A stretch of 61,054 nucleotides of DNA from Acidobacteriota bacterium (GCA_005808475.1 SYLY01000075.1:1-61054), one strand, 5' to 3'. Shown: positions 25,910 through 35,325, counted from the first letter of the stretch. Program-made: numbers and translations. The notes: generated from the sequence alone by a model not told the origin.

Positions 25910-27064
25910 ATGGGTTCGATCGCCTGGAGTAGACGACAGTTTCTCGCCTCCGCGGCGGTCTTGCCGGTGGCGAACGGGCAGGCGCCGGCTGCCCGGCGGT
26001 TTCGCATGGGCTTCACGCCGTTTCCCGTCGAACTGACGCCTGCCGGATTGGAGGAGGCCTACCGGTTCCTCTCCGAATCCGCCGACTGCGCGGCGTTCTT
26101 TCCCAACGACGGGTTTCCGTGGCTCCAGGCGCTGGAGACCACCGATCTGGACGCTTACCCGCCTTTGCTTCGCGAGTACCTGATCCTCAACCGGGCGCTG
26201 CAGATCAAGTATTTGCCATCGCACCGGATGTACCTGGCCGCCAACGTGATCCATCACGTCGAATACGACCGGATCGCGCCCGCATGGACCGAGGCCGGCG
26301 CGAATCAGCCCTTGCCTCCCGGCTGGGACGCCTATCCGATGGATCACCCGGATATCGTCCGGGCGGCCGCGAATTACCTCCGTACGCTGATCCGGATCTT
26401 CGAGCCGGAGTTCGTGGCGTTGGGCGTGGAGGTCAACCTCCTGTACTGCCGGAAGCCCGCCGCCTGGCCGGAGTTCACGCGGCTCTACCGCACGCTCCGC
26501 GACACCCTCCGGTCCGAGTTCCCCGGCGTCCGCTTCGGATTCTCGATTCAGTACGAGAATCTTCTTGGGCTCGGATCGGACGCGTTCTCCTACGTCACGC
26601 GGGAGGGCGTGGGATCGATGCAACCTCTGATCGAAGCCATCGACGCGCTGCTCCCGTTCACCGATGCCCTGGCGCTGAGCACCTATCCGTTCATGATTCC
26701 GGGGCTGCGGCTGCCGGACGATTTCTTCGATCCAGCCGCGCGGCTCGCCCGGCGGCACGGGCTCCCGATGCTGATCGAGCAGACCGGCTACACATCGCGA
26801 TCGTTCGAGGCCGAGGGCATCGAGGTGCCCGGCTCTCCGGAAGCCCAGCGGGACTTCATGGCCTTTCTGATGGCCCGCGCCTATGAGCACGACTTCCAAT
26901 ACGTAATGAACTGGGTGCCGCGCGACTATGGCGACTACTACGGCGCCGGCATCTTCGCGCGAACATGGGCCTACACCGGCCTGGTCGACACGCAGGGAAC
27001 TCCCAGACCCGCATGGCGGGTTTGGGAGGACTTCCGGAAGTTGCCGCTCGTTAGCGGAGCGTGA
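25910..27064 (+). CDS. Tat-exported glycoside-hydrolase-like (beta/alpha)8 protein
   Basis: 384 aa. The N terminus MGSIAWSRRQFLASAAVLP is a twin-arginine signal. The mature part reads as a clan-A type TIM barrel: FRMGFTPFP at strand 1, VALGVEVNLLY with Glu174 after a strand (acid/base candidate), GFSIQYE, LALSTYPFM and LPMLIEQTGY with Glu290 (nucleophile candidate), ending in YVMNWVPRDYGDYY. The overall pattern resembles GH53-type galactanases or related hypothetical glycosidases, but the assignment is only by motif. The gene is divergent from the toxin-domain gene (67 bp between starts), and its 3' end overlaps the convergent next gene by 14 bp. Confidence 0.75.
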   Translation: MGSIAWSRRQFLASAAVLPVANGQAPAARRFRMGFTPFPVELTPAGLEEAYRFLSESADCAAFFPNDGFPWLQALETTDLDAYPPLLREYLILNRALQIKYLPSHRMYLAANVIHHVEYDRIAPAWTEAGANQPLPPGWDAYPMDHPDIVRAAANYLRTLIRIFEPEFVALGVEVNLLYCRKPAAWPEFTRLYRTLRDTLRSEFPGVRFGFSIQYENLLGLGSDAFSYVTREGVGSMQPLIEAIDALLPFTDALALSTYPFMIPGLRLPDDFFDPAARLARRHGLPMLIEQTGYTSRSFEAEGIEVPGSPEAQRDFMAFLMARAYEHDFQYVMNWVPRDYGDYYGAGIFARTWAYTGLVDTQGTPRPAWRVWEDFRKLPLVSGA

Positions 27065-29228
27065 GCGAGACCGCGTTCGACGCGCCCACCCGGTTGGTGG
27101 CCGTCACCGACACCGACTGGATGGTGTCGGAAACCTGCGTCACGTTCTTGAGATCGCCCGCCAGCGTCATCGGTACGGTCACGGTGAACAGCGTTCCGAA
27201 CTGCGCCGCCTGCGCGCCGTTGAACCAGCCGAGGAAGGCGCTTTCCACGGGAATGGTCACTTGCGTGGTTCCAACATTCTCGCCCGAGGTGGGCGTGAAG
27301 GTCAGGCCCAGGCTCGTCAGTTGGCGGGAGGTCGCGTAGCCGGAGATCAGCAGGGTGATGGTGTTCGCGGTCTTGGCGCTCAGGGCGACGCTCAGGATGC
27401 GCGGCGCGCCCGCGGCCACGGTCAGCACCGCTTGGGGGGGCGTGGTGGGTGTCAGAACGATGGCGCCGTCCTGCGTTTGGATGGTGGGAGTCAGCGTGAT
27501 GGTGCCCGCGACGCTCCCGGTCTGCACGCGCATCTGGTTCGCGTTGTTGGCGAAAATCGCGCGAGTAGCGTTGGCGGGGATGGTGAAGTTCACGGTGCGG
27601 CCGCCGGTGGAAAACTGCACGGCGGGATCGTTCGCGAACACGTCGGAGTTGAACGCCAGGGTCACGACGCCGGTGAGGGCGAGCGGATACGCCCGGTCGA
27701 GCAGGAGGCCGACGGCGGGCTGCTGCAGGGCGTCCTGGGCTCCGGTCGCCCCGTCGAACCGCAGCGGCGGAAGCGGAGGAGGAGCGTTGCCGGCTCCGGA
27801 TAGCGTGAAGGTCGCGTTATCCACGCGCAAGGTAGCCGTGGAGGTCCCGGCGACGTTCGGCGCGAACGCGATGTCGACGCCGACGCTCTGATTGGCGTTG
27901 AGCGTGGCGGGCAGCGCGGGAAGCGCACCCAGGGTGAAGATGGTGGTGGCGGCCGCCAAACCGATGGAGGATACCGTGGTGGGCGCGGTTCCGGTGTTGG
28001 TCACCACGAATCGCAGGCTGCTGGTTGCGCCGACCGAAGCCGGGGTGAAGATCAACGATCCACCGCTCGCGACCGTTGTGGTCACGTTGTTCGCCACATA
28101 GGTGTAGGTGAGCACCGAACCGAGGCCGTTTCCGGAGAGTTCGAAGTCGTCTGTCCCGATGCGGAGCCGGCCGAGTTGACGGCCCGGGGCGGTGGGTCCG
28201 AAGTTGACGGCGAAAGTTCCGCCCTGCCCGGCGGGCACCACCAGCGGCAGCAGCGGAACCTCGCTCAGGCTGAACGACGCCCCGGCCGCGTTGATGACGG
28301 CCACGCGCCCTTCGGCGTTTCCCGTGTTGCTGAAGCGCACCACCACGCTGGTCTTGTCGCCTCCGACGACCGCGTCGGGCAGCGCGATGATCGCGTTCGG
28401 CCGCAGCGGCGCCGCGCCGCTCGAAGTGACCAACTCGTAGCTGAACGCCGCTCCCGTGCTCGACCCGGTGAGGTTGAACGAAACCTTGCGGTCGCCGGTT
28501 TCCACCGCCACCGCGCCACGCGCGCTATCGAGAGTCTTGGGGTTGTACTGGACGGTGAAGCGGACGTCCCGGCCCGGGTCCACCGTGGTTCCCGGCAGCG
28601 GAACACCGGCGCTGGCGAAGGAGTCGCCGGAGACCAGCGCGCTGTTGAACACGCCCTGGTTGGTGCCGCGGTTGCTCAGCACGATCACGGCGGCGGCGGA
28701 CGCGTCCACGGCGGTGCTGGGGAACGCGATGGTTCCGCCGTCGACGATCGGGGTGGCGTTGCCGCCCTGCGGGATGAAGCTATAGGTGAACTCGGGCGCC
28801 GTACCCACGAAGGCCAGTGTCACGTTCGCGTTCGCCGTGCCCACGGTGTAGTTGACGGTCACCGTGGCGTTGGTGCGCAGGCTGGTGGAAGCCTTGTAGC
28901 CTACCTGGAAACCGAACACGCCGCTGGTATTGACCTGGAACACGCCTTCGGGCGCGCCCACCAGCGTGAAATCGGTGGATCCGTTGATCTGAACGAAGTT
29001 AACCTGCGGCAGCGTCGTGCCGCGATTGGTGATCGAGATCGAGGCCGACAGGCCTTGCCCGATTCCCGCCACCGGCATGTTCACCGTGGCGCCGCTCACG
29101 ACGTCGTTGGAGCTATCGGGCAACGTGACGCGAATGCCGAAGTTGGCGGTGTTGGCCGGAGTGGTTTGAGCCAGCAGCGTCGCGGAGCAACTCAGTACGG
29201 CGGCGGCCAGGCGTTGGGAAATACGCAT
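27051..29228 (-). CDS. Secreted repeat protein with choice-of-anchor-D/ASPM-SPD-2-Hydin-type Ig domains
   Basis: 725 aa. A signal peptide (MRISQRLAAAVLSCSATLLAQ) is followed by about five Ig-like beta-sandwich repeats of 100-120 residues. These share the pattern TIAFPSTAVDASAAAVIVLSN, NRGT and FTVQYNPKTLDSARG (second occurrence SLIFTPASVGATSSLRFVV, NTGTAP, IAFAPNVAGTSTATL). This is the choice-of-anchor D style found in surface and cilium-type proteins. The C-terminal third has different all-beta sequence (FTPTSGENVGTTQVTIPVES) ending in NAVSLTLR. No anchoring signal is visible. It is the third gene of a three-gene secreted-protein operon and overlaps the convergent glycosidase gene at the 3' end. 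Confidence 0.8.
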   Translation of the reverse strand: MRISQRLAAAVLSCSATLLAQTTPANTANFGIRVTLPDSSNDVVSGATVNMPVAGIGQGLSASISITNRGTTLPQVNFVQINGSTDFTLVGAPEGVFQVNTSGVFGFQVGYKASTSLRTNATVTVNYTVGTANANVTLAFVGTAPEFTYSFIPQGGNATPIVDGGTIAFPSTAVDASAAAVIVLSNRGTNQGVFNSALVSGDSFASAGVPLPGTTVDPGRDVRFTVQYNPKTLDSARGAVAVETGDRKVSFNLTGSSTGAAFSYELVTSSGAAPLRPNAIIALPDAVVGGDKTSVVVRFSNTGNAEGRVAVINAAGASFSLSEVPLLPLVVPAGQGGTFAVNFGPTAPGRQLGRLRIGTDDFELSGNGLGSVLTYTYVANNVTTTVASGGSLIFTPASVGATSSLRFVVTNTGTAPTTVSSIGLAAATTIFTLGALPALPATLNANQSVGVDIAFAPNVAGTSTATLRVDNATFTLSGAGNAPPPLPPLRFDGATGAQDALQQPAVGLLLDRAYPLALTGVVTLAFNSDVFANDPAVQFSTGGRTVNFTIPANATRAIFANNANQMRVQTGSVAGTITLTPTIQTQDGAIVLTPTTPPQAVLTVAAGAPRILSVALSAKTANTITLLISGYATSRQLTSLGLTFTPTSGENVGTTQVTIPVESAFLGWFNGAQAAQFGTLFTVTVPMTLAGDLKNVTQVSDTIQSVSVTATNRVGASNAVSLTLR

Positions 29229-29234
29229 CTCGAA

Positions 29235-30146
29235 TTAGTCCTCCAGCGACGCTTCGGCGGGAACGAAGTAAACGGCCGGTTCCGCACCGGCCTTCAGGAT
29301 TTGGACGGGTTGGCCCGCCGCGCGGCGCGAATCCATGCGGTACATGCCACGTGCGAACGCTTCCAGCCGGCCCGGCTCGAAGTCCAGGTCCAGTTGACGG
29401 ACCACTTCGCCGGTGGCGAGGTTCAGCACCAGCACCTTGCGCGACGCGTCGGCTTCGTACAGCAGTCCGCTTTCGACGGCCAGCGCGGCCGGCGAATCGA
29501 TGCCGGCGGTCTCGTTTGCGATCAGCGAGATTTCGGCGGATCCGTCGAAGTTGCGGACGGCCAGAATCTCCTTGCGGGCGCGATCGGCGACATAAAGGGT
29601 TCCGCCGGCGATCGCCAGCGCTGAGGGATCTTCCACCGGCGCGATCAGCCGCGATCCATCGGCGGTCAGCAGCCAGACTCCGCCTTTCGCGGCGGCGGCC
29701 ACCGAGCGGCCGGATACCGCCAACGCCGTGGCATCGCCTTCGAAGGCGGCGAGCGGCGCGGCTTCAGGCTGCGCGTCGAGTCCCGTCCAGAGCGCCACGC
29801 GGCCGGCCTCGACAGCCACCGATTTCGAGTCCGCGCCCCAGGCGATGGCGTCGAGGCCCTTCGCCGCGCCCAGCTTCGAAACACGGCCGGAGATCAGGTC
29901 GAGCAGCGTCAGTTCGCCATCGGCGGCGAGCACCGCGAAGCGCCCGTCCGGCGATACCGAGCCTTGGTCGGCCACCGCCAGCGAGCCGCGCAGGTACGCG
30001 GCTCCGGGCACGCCGGCGATCTGCCGCACTGCCTTGGCCTGCTCGTCGAAAACCGCGCCGGACACCGGTCCAGAGACGGCGAAGTCCTGAGCGCCGAGGA
30101 CGCCGGCCAGCGCCAGGGTGGCGATGGATATTTTGGTCGGAAACAT
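29235..30146 (-). CDS. Secreted beta-propeller-like protein of unknown function
   Basis: 303 aa with signal peptide MFPTKISIATLALAGVLGAQ. The mature protein is built of short repeated strand units such as GRFAVLAADGELTLLDLISG, AIAWGADSKSVAVEAG, LAVSGRSVAAAAKGGVWLL and ALAVESGLLYEAD, typical of a WD/YVTN/NHL-like propeller of six or seven blades. The ATG at 30146 was preferred to the one two codons upstream because AAAGG then sits 7 bases before it. It follows the previous operon gene by 29 bp and precedes the choice-of-anchor gene by 6 bp. The ligand is unknown; a surface-adhesion or envelope role is only inferred from its neighbours. Confidence 0.75.
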   Translation of the reverse strand: MFPTKISIATLALAGVLGAQDFAVSGPVSGAVFDEQAKAVRQIAGVPGAAYLRGSLAVADQGSVSPDGRFAVLAADGELTLLDLISGRVSKLGAAKGLDAIAWGADSKSVAVEAGRVALWTGLDAQPEAAPLAAFEGDATALAVSGRSVAAAAKGGVWLLTADGSRLIAPVEDPSALAIAGGTLYVADRARKEILAVRNFDGSAEISLIANETAGIDSPAALAVESGLLYEADASRKVLVLNLATGEVVRQLDLDFEPGRLEAFARGMYRMDSRRAAGQPVQILKAGAEPAVYFVPAEASLED

Positions 30147-30175
30147 GATCATGCCTTTCGTTCGTCCGCCGGAAC

Positions 30176-30835
30176 TCAGCGGGGCGCGCCGACGGTGACG
30201 GCGCCGGGGGTGATCGTGACGGGAACGGCGGCGGCGGCGGCGGCGGGAGTGTCGCCGCCCCGGGCGCCCGCGACAATGCCGCCCGCGATCGCCGCTCCGG
30301 CCACGATGGCCAGCGGCTTGACCCACTTTTTCTTGGATGCGCTCGGCGTGCCGTTGCCTTGGCCCGTGCCCGCGATGTTGGACTGAGCCACGATGACCGA
30401 CCCCATGTCGGAGCCGGCCGTGGCCGTCACCTTGATATTGAAGCGGCCCTGCTCATCGTTCGGCTGGTAGCCGGTCACCGAGGCCCTGCCCTGGGCGTCG
30501 GTGCGGACCGTCTGGCTCTTGAGCCAACCGTTGAACGCGCCGGACGGGCCCATCATCGGAAGCTGGAACACCACCTCCGCGCCGACAACCGCCTTGCCGG
30601 TGGAATCCTTGACCTCGACGACCGGAGCGGCAGCGGTTCGCGACCGGATGTTGTTCTTGGCTCCTTCGCCTTCGATGACGTTGACCTGGAGTGTACCCTT
30701 GGGCTGCTGGTCCACCAGCCTGTTACCGGTGGACTGTTGCGCGGAGAGCGCAAACGCCGTCGCGAGAACGAGGGCGTGGTATCGGGAAGAGAGCAAAACG
30801 GCCTCCATGAGTGCGGAAATGGGCGACGGGCGCAC
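30176..30835 (-). CDS. Exported Ig-like protein with C-terminal membrane segment
   Basis: 219 aa. The GTG start at 30835 is supported by AAGGAT 8 bases upstream; an internal ATG at 30808 is an alternative. A signal sequence (VLATAFALSAQQ) precedes one Ig-like or carboxypeptidase-regulatory-like domain (about 60-155; PVVEVKDSTGKAVVGAEVVF, then TVRTDAQGRASVTGYQPND). Then come a basic stretch KKKWVK and a glycine-zipper hydrophobic segment (PLAIVAGAAIAGGIVAGA). A poly-alanine run and a short tail PVTITPGAVTVGAPR end the protein; I have the impression that similar tails recur in Solibacter-type membrane proteins. It is the first gene of the three-gene secreted-protein operon. Confidence 0.75.
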   Translation of the reverse strand: MRPSPISALMEAVLLSSRYHALVLATAFALSAQQSTGNRLVDQQPKGTLQVNVIEGEGAKNNIRSRTAAAPVVEVKDSTGKAVVGAEVVFQLPMMGPSGAFNGWLKSQTVRTDAQGRASVTGYQPNDEQGRFNIKVTATAGSDMGSVIVAQSNIAGTGQGNGTPSASKKKWVKPLAIVAGAAIAGGIVAGARGGDTPAAAAAAVPVTITPGAVTVGAPR

Positions 30836-30900
30836 GGGTAGATCCTTAAGACTATACCATGGGGCTCCCGGCGCGACGCCCCGGACGCGGCGAAGGAATA

Positions 30901-31281
30901 ATGACGGCGGTGGTAGGGCAAATGTTACGCGGCCGGCACATCGTCCGATTGACGTACAGGGGACGAATGATCAAGGACCCGCTCGTTGTTCGTGAGCGAC
31001 GAGGCAAGCCAATCGGTGAGATGTCGGACGGCGAGATTTCCGCGTGGCGGCGCGAGTTGATCGATCGCGGCGCCGACCCGGCTCCACGCGACTATGCGCC
31101 CGCCAAGGACGGGGCGGTCGTCCGCTACGATAGAGCCTCAGGGACGGTGGTGGAGACTGCGCCCGACGGGGAACGACGCACCCTCAGGTTGCACGACGGA
31201 AAGCTGGAGCGAGTCGGGCGGCCTCGTAAGAAATCCCATTCCGCGCAAGATCCCCTGCCGCAAGAGAGCCGTCGCGCGTGA
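30901..31281 (+). CDS. Small unknown protein upstream of the zeta-toxin-like gene
   Basis: 126 aa, basic and highly charged (MTAVVGQMLRGRHIVRLTYR, then GEISAWRRELIDRGADPAPR). I do not recognise a family. The start at 30901 has GAAGGA close upstream; an in-frame ATG at 30859 is less likely. The C terminus is a lysine/arginine-rich tail. It ends 28 bp before the zeta-toxin-like kinase gene on the same strand, so it is a candidate antitoxin or regulator. The pairing is inferred only from position. Bases 31130-31200 give short beta-type strands (VVRYDRASGTVVETAPDGE), compatible with a small beta-barrel or sheet. Confidence 0.65.
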   Translation: MTAVVGQMLRGRHIVRLTYRGRMIKDPLVVRERRGKPIGEMSDGEISAWRRELIDRGADPAPRDYAPAKDGAVVRYDRASGTVVETAPDGERRTLRLHDGKLERVGRPRKKSHSAQDPLPQESRRA

Positions 31282-31309
31282 AGCCGACAGGCAGGGCCCG
31301 AACCCCTCG

Positions 31310-31952
31310 ATGATTCCGAGGGTGGCCGTCTTGGCGGGACCGAACGGATCCGGCAAGACGAGCTTCTACAGGTCACACCTCCGTGAATTGTTTCCGAAGT
31401 TCGTCAACGCCGATGAGTTGAAGATCGAAATGGCGGCATCGTCCGAGGGTCCGCCGGCGCCGTCGGACGCTCACGCCGGCTTGGCAGCCGCCCAAAGAGC
31501 GGAGGAGCTTCGAAGAGAGTTGGTTCGCCGCCGTGAGGACTTCGCGTTCGAGACCGTTTTCAGCCGTACGAACCATTGGCTCGGATTCCTGCGCCTTCTG
31601 AAGGACTCGGGCTATGAAGTCATTCTGTTCTTCATCTGCACGGACCATCCACTGCTCAACGTGGCGCGCGTCGGCCTTCGAGTCGAACAGGGGGGCCACG
31701 ATGTTCCCGCCGCGAAGATCGTGTCGAGATTCTCCGGCTCGGCCACTGGTGGACCAGCTTTGGCTTTATGACAACACGGAGCTGAATCGCGATCATCGAT
31801 TGGTCGCCAGCTTCGTTCGGCGCGAGCCCGATTTCGTCGCCGAAGCCCTGCCCGATTGGGCGCGGCCTCTTCTTCACCTAGCGGTACGAGCGCCAGACTC
31901 ACGGCGCCGCAGCCAGTGCTGTAGAATCAAAAAAAGTTCCGCCTCGGGGTGA
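31310..31952 (+). pseudogene. Zeta-toxin-family P-loop kinase, broken by a frameshift
   Basis: The first frame (31310-31771) begins MIPRVAVLAGPNGSGKTSFY with Walker A GPNGSGKT at residues 10-17, then FPKFVNADELKIEMA and FAFETVFSRTNHWLGFLRLL. These are the conserved Asn-Ala-Asp-Glu and Glu-Thr-Val elements of zeta-toxin/UNAG-kinase-like ATPases. After KIVSRFSGS (about 31738) the family sequence continues in a frame shifted by one base: PLVDQLWLYDNTEL, then DHRLVASFVRREPDFVAEAL. A one-base indel near 31730-31745 therefore splits the gene. It could be a real inactivating mutation, programmed frameshifting or a sequence error. Known relatives phosphorylate UDP-N-acetylglucosamine or other substrates. 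The coding part probably ends near 31880; the shifted frame stays open to 31952. Confidence 0.78.
31922..31927 (+). promoter_or_regulatory. Putative -10 element of the third receptor gene
   Basis: TAGAAT, followed by an A-tract (CAAAAAAAG), lies 32 bases before the receptor ATG. The same hexamer precedes the first receptor gene. No clear -35 was found. Confidence 0.38.
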
Positions 31953-31959
31953 ACGTTCC

Positions 31960-34900
31960 ATGAATCGAAAACAGTCATCGTATGCCTTGGCCGCCTTCCT
32001 GGCAGCCGCCATCGTCGCGCCAGCCCAGGTTTCCACCGGAGAACTGATCGGCGCCGTCTCGGACTCCACCGGCGCGGTCGTCGGTAACGCCAAGATTTCC
32101 GCAACCAATCCCGCCACGGGCGTCACGCGCGAAACCACGTCCAGCGACAACGGAGAGTACATCGTGACGCTGCTCCCGCCCGGAACCTACACGGTTTCGG
32201 CGGAAGCGAGCGGGTTCCGGAAGACCGTCCAGAACGAGGTCACGCTGCAGATCAACCAGCGGCTCCGGCTCGACATCCAGCTCCAGGTCGGACAGGTGAG
32301 CGAAACCGTCGAGGTGACCGCCGCTCCGCCGCTGCTCGAGAGCCAGTCGTCGTCGGTCGGCTCGGTCATCAGTCAGCAGTTCGTCAGCGAACTGCCGCTC
32401 AATGGCCGCAACTTCGTCCAACTCGCGATCCTGACGCCCGGCGTGAATGGAGCCGGCTACTCGGTCGGCGGAACCATCCAGAGCGGCTCGCGGCCGGACA
32501 ACCGGCGTCCCGGAACGGAGATCTTCTCCAACGGCAATCGCGAGGGCTCCAACAACTTCCTTTATGACGGCGTGGACAACAACGAGCGGCTCATCCAGTT
32601 GATCGTGCTCCGGCCCGCCATCGAGGCGATCCGGGAGTTCAAGGTCCAGACCAACATGTACTCCGCCGACGTCGGCCGCAACTCCGGCGCCGTGGTGGAC
32701 GTGGTGACCAAGAGCGGCACAAACCAGCTCCATGGAAGCGCGTTCGAGTTTCTCCGCAATTCCGGCATGGACGCCCGCAGCTTCTTCAACCGGCGCGGCA
32801 CCACGTTCCCGCCGTTCCGCTACAACCAGTACGGATTCTCGCTCGGCGGACCGGTCTACCTGCCTAAGCTGTACAACGGCAAGAATCGCACCTTCTTCTT
32901 CGTCGACTGGGAGGGCTACCGCCGCAACACGGTCGCTTCGTCGCTGCGCTCGGTGGCCACCACCAAGATCCGCGGTGGCGACTTCAGCGACGAACCCGGC
33001 GGCGTCTTCGACCCGCTGGCCGTGCGCAACGATCCCACCGCCGCCACCGGCATCCGCCGCACGCAGTTCCCCGGCAACACGATCCCGCGCAGCCGATGGG
33101 ATCTTCCAGCCACCCGGCTGCTTCAGGCGTTCCCGCTGCCCACCAGCGGCGGGCGCGTCAACAACTACCTGGCCAATCTGAATCTGGTGCAGAACTGGGA
33201 TCAGGGCGACGCGCGCGTGGATCACCAGATCACGCCGAACGACAATATCTTCTTCCGCTGGTCCATTCAGCACACCACGACGACCGCACCGCACACGTTT
33301 CCGCTCGCGCAGATCGACGGACTGCCGAAGCCGGTGGGCGTCGGCAACGAGGACTCGTTCGCCGGCCCGGCGTTCAACCCCGTGCAGCACATGGTGCTCA
33401 GCTACACCAAGGTGTTCACGCCGCGGCTGGTCAGCGATTTCCGCGCCGGCTTCAACCGTTTCGTGCTGAACTACACGGGCGAGGGCTACGAAGCGGGCGG
33501 CCCGAACCTGGGCAATCTCGTCGGAATCCCGAACGCCAATTCGCACCCGCTGCACACGGTGCTTCCCATCATCAATCTCGGACAGTACACCGGCGTGGGC
33601 CACTCGCGGTCGCTGCCAATTTTCCGGCGCTCCAACACGTTCCAGTACATCGCCAATTCCACCTTGACTCAGGGCGCGCACACCATCAAGTTCGGCGGGG
33701 ATTTCCGCCGCCGGCAGATCACCGAATACCAGACCAATCGCGGAAACGGACGATTCAACTTCTCGCGTGGCTTCACCACGGAGATCGGCTCCGGCGCGGC
33801 CAACGGCAACGAACTGGCCAGCTTCCTCCTGGGCCACGCCAGCTTCATCGAGCAGGACTTCACGCTCGCCTGGGTGGGCGCGCGGGGCATCGAGTGGGGC
33901 TTCTACGCCGCCGACGACTGGCGGGTGAGCCGCAAGCTGACGCTGAACCTCGGCATGCGCTGGGATTACTACAGCCCGTACAGCGAGGTCGCCAACCGCT
34001 GGGCGAACTTCGACGCCGCCACGGCGACGGTGAAAGTGGCGGGGCGCGACGGCGTGGATAGCCGCGCGGGCGTCAAGCGCGATTTCAGCAACTGGGCGCC
34101 GCGGTTCGGCTTCGCCTATCAGGTAGCGCAGCATACGGTGGTTCGCGGCGGATTCGGCCTGTTCTACAATCCGAACGGAAACGGCGGAGCGATGCTCCGG
34201 TTGCAGCGGCACATTCCCTTCGGTCCGATCATCACGCAAGCCAACAACGACGTGACCCTGGGCACCCGCATGAGCCAGGGATTCGCGCCGCCGCCGACCA
34301 TCAACTTCGACTCGCCGAAGTCGCCCACCGGCGGCGTGGTCGGCGTTTTCCCGGGCTACAAGAGTTCCTACGCGCAGCAGTTCAATCTCGGCGTGCAGCA
34401 CGAACTGGCGTCGATCGGCGTGCTGGTGAAAGCCTCGATGGTTGGCAACCTGGGACGCCGCCTGGGAACCTCGCTGAATCTGAACCAGGCGGTACCGGGC
34501 CCGGGCGCGGTCAACAGCCGGCGGCCGTTCTTCGGAGTGCGTCCGGCGTTGGCCGATATCAGCTACGCGGTTTCGGACGGTCTGAGTTCCTACCTGTCGG
34601 GCCAATTGGAAGTGATCAAGCGAATGTCGTCGAACACCAACCTGATGTTCGGCTACACGTGGGCGCACGGCATCGACGACGTGGGCACGGAGTTCGGTGG
34701 AGGCTCGGGCACGCCGCAGGACATCCGCAACCGGCGCGCGGACAGAGGCAACTCGTCGTTCGACATCCGCCACCGCGCCACGCTGAGCGTGACGCACCGG
34801 CTGCCGTTCGGCAAGGGCCAGATGTGGATGAAGAAGGGCCGCGCCGCGGATCTCATCATCGGTGGATGGCAGGTGAACGGACTTGCGATCATGCAAACCG

Positions 34901-35301
34901 GCTTGCCCTTCACGCTGGGCCACGCCGGCGCCAACACGGGCGGCGCGGGCGGCAGCCGGCCGGACTACCTCCGCAACCCGGAGATCCCGTCGGATCAGCG
35001 CACCCTGGAGCGCTGGTTCGATCCCACCGCCTTCCTGACCCCGGCGATCTTCACGTTCGGCAACGTGGGCCGCAACACGCTGTACGGCCCCGGCCGTTGG
35101 AACGTCGATTCGTCGCTGTTCAAGGACTTCTTCCTCACGGAGAAGGTCAAGCTCCAGTTCCGCGCGGAGGCTTTCAACCTGTTCAACCACCCGCAGTTCG
35201 GCCAGCCGAACGCGACCATCGGCACCGGCCCGGCGGGCACGATCACCTCCACCGCCGGCAATCCGCGGCAGTTGCAGTTGGCTTTGCGGCTGCAGTTCTA
35301 A
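31960..35301 (+). CDS. Oar-like TonB-dependent receptor with carboxypeptidase-regulatory-like domain (3)
   Basis: 1113 aa. Signal peptide (MNRKQSSYALAAFLAAAIVAPAQ), a carboxypeptidase-regulatory-like domain (about 26-110; GAVSDSTGAVVGNAKISA, LPPGTYTVSAEASGF) and a plug-like region (SELPLNGRNFVQLAILTPGV, SNNFLYDGVDNNE). A long beta-barrel ends in LALRLQF, the aromatic-terminated beta-signal. It is a paralogue of the receptors at 8787 and 17625, with the same domain order but clearly different barrel sequence, suggesting different substrates. It is followed by a strong intrinsic terminator at 35326-35360, so it is a single-gene transcript. Confidence 0.94.
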   Translation: MNRKQSSYALAAFLAAAIVAPAQVSTGELIGAVSDSTGAVVGNAKISATNPATGVTRETTSSDNGEYIVTLLPPGTYTVSAEASGFRKTVQNEVTLQINQRLRLDIQLQVGQVSETVEVTAAPPLLESQSSSVGSVISQQFVSELPLNGRNFVQLAILTPGVNGAGYSVGGTIQSGSRPDNRRPGTEIFSNGNREGSNNFLYDGVDNNERLIQLIVLRPAIEAIREFKVQTNMYSADVGRNSGAVVDVVTKSGTNQLHGSAFEFLRNSGMDARSFFNRRGTTFPPFRYNQYGFSLGGPVYLPKLYNGKNRTFFFVDWEGYRRNTVASSLRSVATTKIRGGDFSDEPGGVFDPLAVRNDPTAATGIRRTQFPGNTIPRSRWDLPATRLLQAFPLPTSGGRVNNYLANLNLVQNWDQGDARVDHQITPNDNIFFRWSIQHTTTTAPHTFPLAQIDGLPKPVGVGNEDSFAGPAFNPVQHMVLSYTKVFTPRLVSDFRAGFNRFVLNYTGEGYEAGGPNLGNLVGIPNANSHPLHTVLPIINLGQYTGVGHSRSLPIFRRSNTFQYIANSTLTQGAHTIKFGGDFRRRQITEYQTNRGNGRFNFSRGFTTEIGSGAANGNELASFLLGHASFIEQDFTLAWVGARGIEWGFYAADDWRVSRKLTLNLGMRWDYYSPYSEVANRWANFDAATATVKVAGRDGVDSRAGVKRDFSNWAPRFGFAYQVAQHTVVRGGFGLFYNPNGNGGAMLRLQRHIPFGPIITQANNDVTLGTRMSQGFAPPPTINFDSPKSPTGGVVGVFPGYKSSYAQQFNLGVQHELASIGVLVKASMVGNLGRRLGTSLNLNQAVPGPGAVNSRRPFFGVRPALADISYAVSDGLSSYLSGQLEVIKRMSSNTNLMFGYTWAHGIDDVGTEFGGGSGTPQDIRNRRADRGNSSFDIRHRATLSVTHRLPFGKGQMWMKKGRAADLIIGGWQVNGLAIMQTGLPFTLGHAGANTGGAGGSRPDYLRNPEIPSDQRTLERWFDPTAFLTPAIFTFGNVGRNTLYGPGRWNVDSSLFKDFFLTEKVKLQFRAEAFNLFNHPQFGQPNATIGTGPAGTITSTAGNPRQLQLALRLQF

Positions 35302-35325
35302 GTCTAAGGAACGGTTCCTCTCTCA

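Noticed and set aside
30226-30246. GGC/GCG triplet run as a microsatellite or CRISPR-like repeat
   Set aside because: It encodes a short poly-alanine stretch of the protein at 30176-30835 and has no spacers.
31975-35190. Long open frame on the minus strand across the third receptor gene
   Set aside because: It is antisense to a gene with clear domains. The translation is Arg/Ala/Val-rich without any recognisable motif, as expected for the complementary frame of GC-rich codons.
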